Translations under genes and position numbers: made by a program
Notes under the pieces: model-generated
What the model was told of the DNA's origin: nothing
What the model saw: only the letters and a program-made list of their open reading frames with translations
The model's database searches: none
Assembly: GCA_934589225.1 (NCBI GenBank)
Contig: CAKTNS010000077.1
Location: forward strand, 1-5,057
Direction: 5' to 3'
Source of the DNA: an uncultured Oscillospiraceae bacterium
GTDB lineage: Bacteria > Bacillota > Clostridia > Oscillospirales > Oscillospiraceae
Length of the DNA stretch: 5,057 nucleotides
Part shown: one piece after another, positions 1 to 5,057 of the stretch
How the letters are laid out: the number at the start of each line of letters is the position of its first letter
Position numbering within the stretch: the stretch's first letter is position 1

Positions 1-74
1 GGCAGATTGTTTCGCACACTGCCGTGTGCGGCAGTACCTTAGACTGCTTTGCACAGCGCCCTATCTGGGCGCAC
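1..74 (-). ncRNA. 5' end of a group II intron (IIA, Ll.LtrB-like) interrupting virB4; truncated by window edge
   Basis: Read on the minus strand from position 74, the sequence begins GTGCGCCCAGATAGGG, which fits the group II GUGYG start and, from memory, the first 16 bases of the Lactococcus Ll.LtrB intron. It continues with a perfect 5-bp hairpin (47..31, stem GCAGT/ACTGC, loop CTAAGGT). Ll.LtrB has GTAGT/ACTAC around a TTAAGGT loop at the equivalent place, so the stem differs by a compensatory change while the loop is kept. A second hairpin follows (30..13, seven pairs CGCACAC/GTGTGCG, loop GGCA), then GAAAC. These would be the start of domain I. The intron is in the same sense as virB4 and begins exactly after a codon (phase 0). 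The rest of domain I, EBS1/EBS2, any LtrA-type reverse transcriptase, domains V-VI and the 3' splice site would lie left of position 1. Whether it is full length or splices cannot be judged from 74 bases. Confidence 0.87.
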
Positions 75-2222
75 CTTTACATTCTGGGTGATGCCCGTGG
101 GAATTCCGCCCCACTTCCGAAAGCGCTTCCAGATCTCCACGCTCCAGGAAGCTACCTCCCCATGGAGCAAAAGGTGAAATTCGTCCACATAGTACCGGGT
201 GGCCTTGCCCTCGCTGCGGTTTACCGTTACCCGGTTCCACACTTGATCCTGGATGACCAGCATGCCCAGATTCTTCAGCTGCTTGCCCAGGGACTTGATA
301 TCGAAGCACACCAGCCGGTTATTGATATCCACATTGGTCCGGTGATTGAACACATTCAGGCTGCCGTGGACATACAGCTCCAATGCGGAGCTGACCCGCT
401 GTGCTTCCGGCTCCGGCTGTGCCCGGATCTCGTCCCACAGATCTTCCAGAATGGGCATATTCTCCGGCCTGGGGTCTGCCAGATAACCCCGGTACACCTT
501 CCGCAGAGAGCGGTCAATGATGGTTTTCTCCACCGGCGTCAACCCGAACTTGTCTCCCGCCGCGACCTCACAGAAGGACAGGATAAAGTCGGATTTCAGC
601 GCCAGGGGGTTGTCGTCCTCGGAGTAGTTCAGGTTGATATCCAGGGGATTCAGGTAGTAGCTCCTGCCTCCGCCGCTGCCGGAGGGGGTGAGCCGGATGA
701 CCTGCCCGCCCAGCCGCTCCACCAGGGGGAAATACTCCGATTCCGGGTCACAGATCAGAATGTCGTCCTTGGTCACAAGGAACACGTTCAAGATCTCCCG
801 CTTGGCAGAGAAGGACTTGCCGCTGCCGGTGGTGCCCAGAATCAAGCCATTGGGGGTCTTGTTCTGCTTCCGATCCGCTAGGATCATGTTGCCGGAGCTG
901 GCGTTGATCCCGTAGTACAGCGCGTCCCCGCCCTGGAAGATCTCCTGGGTGGTAAAGGGCATGAGGATGGAAACGGCGGAGGTGGTAAGCCCCCGCTGAA
1001 TGTGGATCTGGTTGACCCCCAGGGGCAGTGCCGACACAAAGCCCTGCTCCTGCTGGAAGTCCAGCCGGGTAAACTGGCAGTTGTACTGCTGGGCAACGCT
1101 GGCCGCCCGGGCAATGTCGTTGTCCAGCTTCCGCTTGCTGTCCGCCATGTTCACCACCAGAAACGTGACCAGAAACATCCGTTCGTTCCGGCTCTGCAAA
1201 TCTCGGAGAATGTTCTTTGCCTCCACGGCGTAGGTGGCAATGTCCGTGGGGACAATATCCATATCGAATCCCTCCCGGACAGCCCGCTTCTGGGCATCGA
1301 TCTTCATACCGTCAATGTCGGTGATCTTCCGTTTGACGGTCTTGATGGCCTCCGTCTGGTCCATACTGCGGATGTGGATGCTCAAAAGCATATCGCTTTC
1401 TGTGTTCAGCAGCTCTGCCAGAATACGGTCATCCATTTCCGGGGCGGTGATCTGCAAAAAGGAGGCCGCACAGAACTTGGTTCCCATCTGGAACTGCCGG
1501 GCAGAGGCGAAGCGGAAGGACGAAGGGGCGATAAAGTCCTTGACGTGCAGGCCGGAGGGAGCCAGCCAGTCCCAGTCAAAGGAGAACCGTTCCCCGTCCG
1601 GGTGCAGGATGCCGTGCAGCAGCTCCAGCCACTCCCGGCCATCCAGTACCTTCGCCAGAGCGCCCATGACCTTGAAATGGTTCAGCGCGTCCAGGGTGAT
1701 CCGGGAGAATCTGGCCCTGGCCGCCCGGATATCCGATTCCGTGATGGTCAGTACCAGCAGCTTGGTTTTCACAATGCCGTTGTTGCCCTTTTCCAGCTGC
1801 CGCCGGAGCATCTGGGTATAGAGCTGCCGGATGCCGTCGAAAGCGTCCCCCTGGGCGGCGATCTCGATTCGCTTTAGAAAATCCTCCTGGTTCATGTGCC
1901 GGCAAGGCAGGCTGATCTCCATGCCGATGGAGCTGTCATGGGAATTGTACAGATCGCAGAGACCTTCAAAGATGGCCGTCTGTTGATCCGGCTGGGCAAG
2001 CTGGTAGTTCACGTCCTCAAACTCAATGCACCTGGACCAGGTATTGTCGTCCAGCTTGCAAAGGCCGTCCGGGTACATCTGCCGGAACGGCAAGGTGTCC
2101 TGGGCGGTATGAGGCTTCCCGTCGCCCCGGGCCCGCTCCATGATGGCCCGGATCTCTTTCTTTTCAGCGGCGGTCAGCTTTCGCTTTTTTGCGAATCTTT
2201 CTTCTCTTTTGGACAACTGCAC
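39..2222 (-). CDS. virB4: VirB4-like conjugal transfer ATPase, 5' exon, interrupted by a group II intron
   Basis: Energises assembly and substrate transfer of the conjugative type IV secretion system at the inner face of the membrane by ATP hydrolysis. Residues 1-440 are the N-terminal VirB4/CagE-type region. The ATPase domain follows, with Walker A GTTGSGKS at about 463-470 and Walker B YYVDEFHLLL near 677-686. The TQNVK motif lies at 712-716. Genuine coding sequence covers 75..2222 (716 residues). The last 11 codons (VRPDRALCKAV) and the TAA at 39..41 read into the intron, so the unspliced product lacks the usual C-terminal end, including the segment that normally follows TQNVK. Family members usually run to roughly 800 residues. 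The frame can open at GTG 2222, only 3 bases from AGGAGG, or at TTG 2216, 9 bases from it; TTG is the better spaced. The gene overlaps prgI by 59 bases and is the last gene of the operon seen here. Confidence 0.93.
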   Translation of the reverse strand: MQLSKREERFAKKRKLTAAEKKEIRAIMERARGDGKPHTAQDTLPFRQMYPDGLCKLDDNTWSRCIEFEDVNYQLAQPDQQTAIFEGLCDLYNSHDSSIGMEISLPCRHMNQEDFLKRIEIAAQGDAFDGIRQLYTQMLRRQLEKGNNGIVKTKLLVLTITESDIRAARARFSRITLDALNHFKVMGALAKVLDGREWLELLHGILHPDGERFSFDWDWLAPSGLHVKDFIAPSSFRFASARQFQMGTKFCAASFLQITAPEMDDRILAELLNTESDMLLSIHIRSMDQTEAIKTVKRKITDIDGMKIDAQKRAVREGFDMDIVPTDIATYAVEAKNILRDLQSRNERMFLVTFLVVNMADSKRKLDNDIARAASVAQQYNCQFTRLDFQQEQGFVSALPLGVNQIHIQRGLTTSAVSILMPFTTQEIFQGGDALYYGINASSGNMILADRKQNKTPNGLILGTTGSGKSFSAKREILNVFLVTKDDILICDPESEYFPLVERLGGQVIRLTPSGSGGGRSYYLNPLDINLNYSEDDNPLALKSDFILSFCEVAAGDKFGLTPVEKTIIDRSLRKVYRGYLADPRPENMPILEDLWDEIRAQPEPEAQRVSSALELYVHGSLNVFNHRTNVDINNRLVCFDIKSLGKQLKNLGMLVIQDQVWNRVTVNRSEGKATRYYVDEFHLLLHGEVASWSVEIWKRFRKWGGIPTGITQNVKVRPDRALCKAV

Positions 2223-2568
2223 GCACCTCCTGTTCTACTTGAATCTGCCGCGCCACGGCGGCGTAAAAATTGTTGGTTGCGTAGGGCCGCAGCTTGGGCC
2301 TTACAAACATAGCCTGGATCATCTGTCCCAGGATCACTTCCAACGGCTGACCGTGCTTTTCGTACATTGCCAGCAAGAAGAAGGGCAGCATCACCAGGAT
2401 CATGCAGAGGGCGGCTGCGCTGGAAGCCACCCGGTTTTTGAGCAAAAAGAAAAGCGGTACTCCTACAAGCACCGCTGCCCCAAAGCAAATGAGCTGCCGC
2501 CGGGTCAAACCAAGCAACACCTTGGATTTTACTTTGGTCAAGTCTTTGGGAATGGTTACATAGGCCAT
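2164..2568 (-). CDS. prgI: PrgI family conjugation membrane protein
   Basis: A 134-residue protein starting MAYVTIPKDL, typical of PrgI-family proteins, which are encoded directly upstream of virB4 in Gram-positive conjugative elements and are thought to be a small inner-membrane component of the secretion channel (VirB3-like role, inferred from family and position). A soluble N-terminus of about 24 residues is followed by two hydrophobic segments, about 25-43 and 48-68. A cytoplasmic-looking region then ends in a very basic tail (KRRKIRKKAKADRR, 121-134). ATG 2568 was chosen because AAGGAGG sits 5 bases upstream and the family N-terminus begins there. The frame is open further upstream to 2766, but that stretch is antisense-like read-through inside virB6. 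The end overlaps the start of virB4 by 59 bases, suggesting translational coupling of the two products. Confidence 0.9.
   Translation of the reverse strand: MAYVTIPKDLTKVKSKVLLGLTRRQLICFGAAVLVGVPLFFLLKNRVASSAAALCMILVMLPFFLLAMYEKHGQPLEVILGQMIQAMFVRPKLRPYATNNFYAAVARQIQVEQEVRAVVQKRRKIRKKAKADRR
2226..2231 (-). promoter_or_regulatory. Ribosome binding site of virB4 (AGGAGG)
   Basis: AGGAGG lies inside the 3' part of prgI, 3 bases before GTG 2222 and 9 bases before the in-frame TTG 2216. Normal spacing favours TTG 2216, which would shorten VirB4 by two residues. Confidence 0.7.
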
Positions 2569-2573
2569 ACATA

Positions 2574-2580
2574 CCTCCTT
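2574..2580 (-). promoter_or_regulatory. Ribosome binding site of prgI (AAGGAGG), overlapping the virB6 stop codon
   Basis: AAGGAGG shares its first two bases with the TAA stop of the upstream virB6-like gene (2581..2579) and is followed by TATGT and ATG 2568. An out-of-frame ATG at 2572 lies 4 bases closer and would open a different 132-codon frame with no family resemblance. ATG 2568 is the family-consistent start. Confidence 0.8.
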
Positions 2581-3448
2581 AATGGGCCCCGAATAGAGAC
2601 TTGGACAGGCTGCCGGTTTTGAACAGCGCAAAGCACAGCAGCACCGTATACCCCATGCAGGCCCAGATGGCGGCGGACACGTTGCTTCCCACGCCGATGT
2701 TCTGCACCAGCACAGAATAAATGCCAACGCACACCATGATGAGAAATGCCTGGAAGCCCAGGGCAAACAGGGAGCGCAGGTAGTTTTGCCCCGTGTGCCC
2801 CCAATCCCGGTTGGTCATGGTGGCAAGAGGGATAGGCCCCACCGAGGCGGTCAGGTACACCTCGATCATCCTGCCGTAAATCACCAGCATAATGCAGATG
2901 GACAGGATGTTCATGGTCAGCCCCACGAATATGGACTGAAACCACAGACCGAACAGTTCTCCTGTTTCCAATGCCTCCATCTGGGCATCCAGATTTCCCA
3001 GCACGCCGCTGATATCCACAGAGGTATTGCCGATGATCACCCCCGTACTGCCGTTGACCACGCTCTGCGCCGCATCGAATATTCCCATGACGATGTTCCA
3101 GGTGTTGGTGACGATCAGCACGGCACAGAAGGTCTTGAATACCCATTTGAAAAACATCCAGGTATCAATATCGTGGAGATTGTTTCGCTCCGTGACCATC
3201 TGGATCAGCTCCACACACATGACAAAGGTGAGGATCACCCCGGCAATGGGGACAATGACCGTTTCGGAAAGATTCTGGATCATGGAAAAGACGCCCCCGT
3301 TCCAGCCCTGGGGCGTCTTTCCCACTTCTCCCGCAATCTCGCCTACTTTGGTATTGACGGAATCGAACATTCCTGTTAAATTCCCCTTGATGCCCTCTGT
3401 CAGCAGCCCACGGAGCCACTGGTCCAGTTTGTCAAGAATACCGCCCAT
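2579..3448 (-). CDS. VirB6/TrbL-like conjugal transfer membrane protein
   Basis: A 289-residue polytopic protein expected to form part of the inner-membrane channel of the conjugative secretion system. Its N-terminal 60 residues are amphipathic and soluble (MGGILDKLDQWLRGLLTEGI). Hydrophobic segments follow at about 62-84, 99-121, 171-191, 225-248 and 258-276. The motif TASVGPIPLAT (200-210), followed by a polar loop (NRDWGHTGQNYLR), is characteristic of the TrbL/VirB6-like proteins of Tn1549-type elements. The start is well defined: ATG 3448 is preceded in frame by a TGA within 20 bases and no alternative start. It lies 23 bases after the Maff2 stop but has no good Shine-Dalgarno sequence, so translation may depend on coupling to Maff2. 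The stop overlaps the prgI ribosome binding site. Assignment as VirB6-like rests on topology, motif and position. Confidence 0.88.
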   Translation of the reverse strand: MGGILDKLDQWLRGLLTEGIKGNLTGMFDSVNTKVGEIAGEVGKTPQGWNGGVFSMIQNLSETVIVPIAGVILTFVMCVELIQMVTERNNLHDIDTWMFFKWVFKTFCAVLIVTNTWNIVMGIFDAAQSVVNGSTGVIIGNTSVDISGVLGNLDAQMEALETGELFGLWFQSIFVGLTMNILSICIMLVIYGRMIEVYLTASVGPIPLATMTNRDWGHTGQNYLRSLFALGFQAFLIMVCVGIYSVLVQNIGVGSNVSAAIWACMGYTVLLCFALFKTGSLSKSLFGAH

Positions 3449-3463
3449 AAGCGAATCACGCTT
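3449..3463 (-). promoter_or_regulatory. Small hairpin immediately before the virB6-like start codon
   Basis: In the minus-strand transcript AAGCG-TGATT-CGCTT forms a perfect 5-bp stem with a 5-base loop ending at the base before ATG 3448 and starting 8 bases after the Maff2 TAA. Together with the absence of a clear AGGAGG for this gene, it could make translation depend on ribosomes arriving from Maff2. The stem is short and may be chance. Confidence 0.35.
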
Positions 3464-3471
3464 TCAGCGGC

Positions 3472-3687
3472 TTATCCGAACAAACCGGTCAGCAGGGGCA
3501 CCAGAGTGGTGCCGATGAGGGCGACACCGCCGCCGGCCATAAGTTGTTTCATTCCCTGGGACTTGGATGCGGGGTTGTCCTGACCGTAGCCTTCCAGAAG
3601 ATTGATAACGCCCCAGATACCCAGACCTGCGCCCAGGGCGACTACCAGGGTTTGCAGAACGCCTACCGCGCTGTTGAAAAATGCCAT
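3472..3687 (-). CDS. Maff2 family mobile element protein
   Basis: A 71-residue hydrophobic protein, MAFFNSAVGVLQTLVVALGA at its start, recognised as the Maff2 family found between virD4 and the VirB6-like gene in clostridial conjugative elements. It has two membrane segments, about 9-31 and 50-69, joined by a short polar loop (EGYGQDNPASKSQGMKQ). The size and two-helix plan resemble VirB2/TrbC pilin subunits, so a pilin-like or channel-lining role is possible, but this is inference; the family has no firm function that I know of. There is no obvious signal peptidase site. ATG 3687 has AGGAGG 9 bases upstream. The gene starts 29 bases after virD4 ends and stops 23 bases before the virB6-like gene. 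Confidence 0.9.
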   Translation of the reverse strand: MAFFNSAVGVLQTLVVALGAGLGIWGVINLLEGYGQDNPASKSQGMKQLMAGGGVALIGTTLVPLLTGLFG

Positions 3688-3696
3688 TCAAAATAT

Positions 3697-3702
3697 CCTC
3701 CT
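3697..3702 (-). promoter_or_regulatory. Ribosome binding site of the Maff2 gene (AGGAGG)
   Basis: AGGAGG lies 9 bases before ATG 3687 in the 29-base gap after virD4. It is a full consensus site and supports high expression of this small protein relative to the downstream virB6-like gene, which lacks one. Confidence 0.8.
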
Positions 3703-3716
3703 AAAATTGGTTTTGT

Positions 3717-5057
3717 TTATAGGTTGATCTCGTACACCTCAAAGGCATCCGTGGGCTTTACCTTGGGATGCCTTTTCATGTACCGCTCCATATCAAAGAG
3801 ATTCTTCGGGTCGGCGTCGGCGGTGTACCTATAGTTCGGGTGTTTCGTCAGGTCGTATTTCTCCGAGAGAAACGGACGGACACCCCGCAGCATATAGATA
3901 CACTTGCCGCCGTCCATGACTGCCAATTCGTCCTGGGACATCAGCTCCTTTCCTAATTTCTGATAACTGAGGCCGTAGGATACCTGACTGCCGCGGTTTT
4001 CGGACTGGTTGGAAAGGTCAATGGTTTCCTTCCCCAGCAGCTCCGAAATCTCCTTCAGCGTAGATTTTTCCTTGCCTCCCAAAAACAAGGTGCTGTCACA
4101 GTTACCCGCGATGGTATCCGCCGCGTCCTTGTAGATGGTCTTTAGCTGGCTCTGGGACTGCAAAATAATGGAAGCCGAGATCTCCCGGCTTCGGATGGTG
4201 GCTATGAGCTTGTCAAAGTTCGGGATCTGACCGATATTGGCGAATTCGTCTAAGATCAGCCGGACATGGACGGGCAGCCGCCCGCCGTAGAGATCGTCGG
4301 CCTTGTCACAGAGCAGATTGAAAAGCTGGCTGTACATCAGGGCGGCCACAAAGTTAAAGGTACTGTCCGTATCCGAAAGGATCACAAACAGCACCGTTTT
4401 CTCGTCGCCCAGGGTATCCAGCTCCAGCTCGTCCGTTTCCATAAGGTCCCGGAGTTCTTTTATGTCAAAGGGAGCCAGGCGCGCGCCGCAGCTCACTAAA
4501 ATAGATTTTAAGGTCTTGCCTGCCGCCATCTTGAATTTGCGGTACTGCCTCACAGCAAAATGATCCGGTTCCTTCTCTGCTAGCTTGGCGAAAAGAATAT
4601 CCACGGGACTTTGGTAATTCTCGTCATTCTCCCGGACTTCACTGGCGTTGATCAGATCCAACAGCATTGTGAAATTCCGCTCCTCCTCCGGGGCTTCATA
4701 CCAGATGTAGCCGATCAGTGCGGAGTAGTAGAGCCGTTCCGCCTTGACCCAGAAATCTTCCGAAGATTTTTCGCCTTCGCCCTTGGTGTTCATTATCAGG
4801 GCATTTACCAGCTTCAAAATATCTTTTTCAGAACGGATATAGGATAACGGATTGTATTTCATGGACTTTTTAAAGTTGATAAGATTCAGGCACTTGATTC
4901 GGTACTTCTTTCGCACCAGGAAGGTGCCGATTTCCGGGAGCAGCGTTCCTTTTGGGTCCGTGACCACATAGGAGCTGTGAGCCTGCAAAAGAGATGGTTT
5001 GCAGAAGAACCGGGTCTTGCCGCTGCCGGAGCCGCCGATGACCAGAATGTTCTTGTT
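3717..5057 (-). CDS. virD4: VirD4-like type IV coupling protein (TraG/VirD4 ATPase), N-terminus beyond window
   Basis: Couples the relaxase-DNA complex to the secretion channel at the cytoplasmic membrane and uses ATP. The visible part is 446 residues and is open at the right edge, so the gene is partial: the membrane-anchoring N-terminus, roughly 150 residues in full-length relatives, is missing. The frame enters at NKNILVIGGSGSGKTRF, with Walker A GGSGSGKT at visible residues 8-15. A truncated start at TTG 4988 would lose this motif and is not real. Other family features are DPKG (34-37), KYNPLSYIRS (67-76), Walker B LILDEFANIG (267-276), the IILQSQSQL segment (297-305) and the NCDSTLFLGGKEKSTL segment (319-334) of TraG-type coupling proteins. 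It ends with TAA at 3719..3717, 29 bases before Maff2, as the most upstream gene of the operon seen here. Confidence 0.95.
   Translation of the reverse strand, partial: NKNILVIGGSGSGKTRFFCKPSLLQAHSSYVVTDPKGTLLPEIGTFLVRKKYRIKCLNLINFKKSMKYNPLSYIRSEKDILKLVNALIMNTKGEGEKSSEDFWVKAERLYYSALIGYIWYEAPEEERNFTMLLDLINASEVRENDENYQSPVDILFAKLAEKEPDHFAVRQYRKFKMAAGKTLKSILVSCGARLAPFDIKELRDLMETDELELDTLGDEKTVLFVILSDTDSTFNFVAALMYSQLFNLLCDKADDLYGGRLPVHVRLILDEFANIGQIPNFDKLIATIRSREISASIILQSQSQLKTIYKDAADTIAGNCDSTLFLGGKEKSTLKEISELLGKETIDLSNQSENRGSQVSYGLSYQKLGKELMSQDELAVMDGGKCIYMLRGVRPFLSEKYDLTKHPNYRYTADADPKNLFDMERYMKRHPKVKPTDAFEVYEINL

Larger units (their letters stand above)
1..5057 (-). mobile_element. Part of an integrative and conjugative element (Tn1549/CTn-like), T4SS module
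   Basis: Five consecutive minus-strand genes (virD4, Maff2 family, virB6/TrbL-like, PrgI family, virB4) form the mating-pair-formation and coupling core typical of Tn1549-like conjugative transposons of Clostridia. The gene order and the presence of Maff2 and PrgI proteins, which are known mainly from such elements, support this more strongly than any single gene. Integrase, relaxase, attachment sites and element ends are not in the window, so the boundaries are unknown. A plasmid carrying the same module cannot be excluded. No gap over 300 bases lacks a gene. Confidence 0.85.

Noticed and set aside
13..47. Rho-independent terminator at the end of virB4
   Set aside because: The hairpins are GC-rich but have no following run of T on the minus strand, and they match intron domain I structure instead.
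39..74. Frameshift or ordinary nonsense truncation of virB4
   Set aside because: No other frame of bases 1-74 restores VirB4-like sequence, and the bases fit a group II intron start precisely at a codon boundary, so insertion explains the break better.
24..881. Long plus-strand open frame of 285 codons
   Set aside because: It lies entirely antisense to virB4, has no domain resemblance and the proline/glutamine/leucine-rich make-up of a reverse-strand shadow. Its beginning also lies within the intron.
1002..1877. Plus-strand open frame of 291 codons, with others nearby (1000..1233, 1234..1821)
   Set aside because: All are antisense to the well-conserved virB4 frame, with no recognisable motifs or convincing ribosome binding sites.
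2174..2572. 132-codon frame from the out-of-frame ATG 2572
   Set aside because: It is a frame-shifted shadow of prgI without membrane segments or family similarity, though it sits behind the same ribosome binding site.
2569..2766. Upstream extension of the PrgI frame to 200 residues
   Set aside because: The added 66 residues are cysteine- and tryptophan-rich, overlap virB6 in another frame and do not fit the family. A perfect ribosome binding site precedes ATG 2568.
1..5057. CRISPR array, tRNA, rRNA, IS element ends or attachment site
   Set aside because: No spaced direct repeats, tRNA-like folds, transposase genes or terminal inverted repeats were seen; the window is almost wholly coding.

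Overview
The window is a fragment of the conjugation (type IV secretion) module of an integrative and conjugative element from a moderately GC-rich Firmicute, most likely a gut Clostridia/Oscillospiraceae-type bacterium. All genes lie on the minus strand. The order virD4 - Maff2 - virB6/TrbL-like - PrgI - virB4 is the conserved block of Tn1549/CTn-type elements. The host assignment is inferred from gene families, base composition and AGGAGG-type ribosome binding sites; no taxonomic marker is present.

Reading along the minus strand from right to left: positions 5057-3717 hold the coupling-protein ATPase VirD4, open at the right edge and entering just before its Walker A motif. Positions 3687-3472 hold a 71-residue two-helix Maff2-family membrane protein. 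Positions 3448-2579 hold a polytopic VirB6/TrbL-like channel protein. Positions 2568-2164 hold a PrgI-family small membrane protein. From 2222 onward, overlapping prgI by 59 bases, lies the VirB4 ATPase. Gaps between genes are 10-29 bases or overlaps, with no terminator or promoter seen, so this reads as one polycistronic operon. Together the products would recruit DNA (VirD4), power the machine (VirB4) and form the envelope channel (VirB6-like, PrgI, Maff2).

The notable event is at the left edge. The virB4 reading frame matches its family up to the conserved TQNVK motif and then switches abruptly at position 74 to sequence with the hallmarks of the 5' end of a group IIA (Ll.LtrB-like) self-splicing intron: the GTGCGCCCAGATAGGG start, a hairpin with a CTAAGGT loop, then a second perfect hairpin. 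The intron lies in the sense orientation, exactly between two codons, and brings an in-frame stop after 11 codons. Only 74 bases of it are in the window; the rest of the ribozyme, any reverse transcriptase/maturase and the 3' exon of virB4 would lie beyond position 1. If so, functional VirB4, and therefore conjugation, would depend on RNA splicing.
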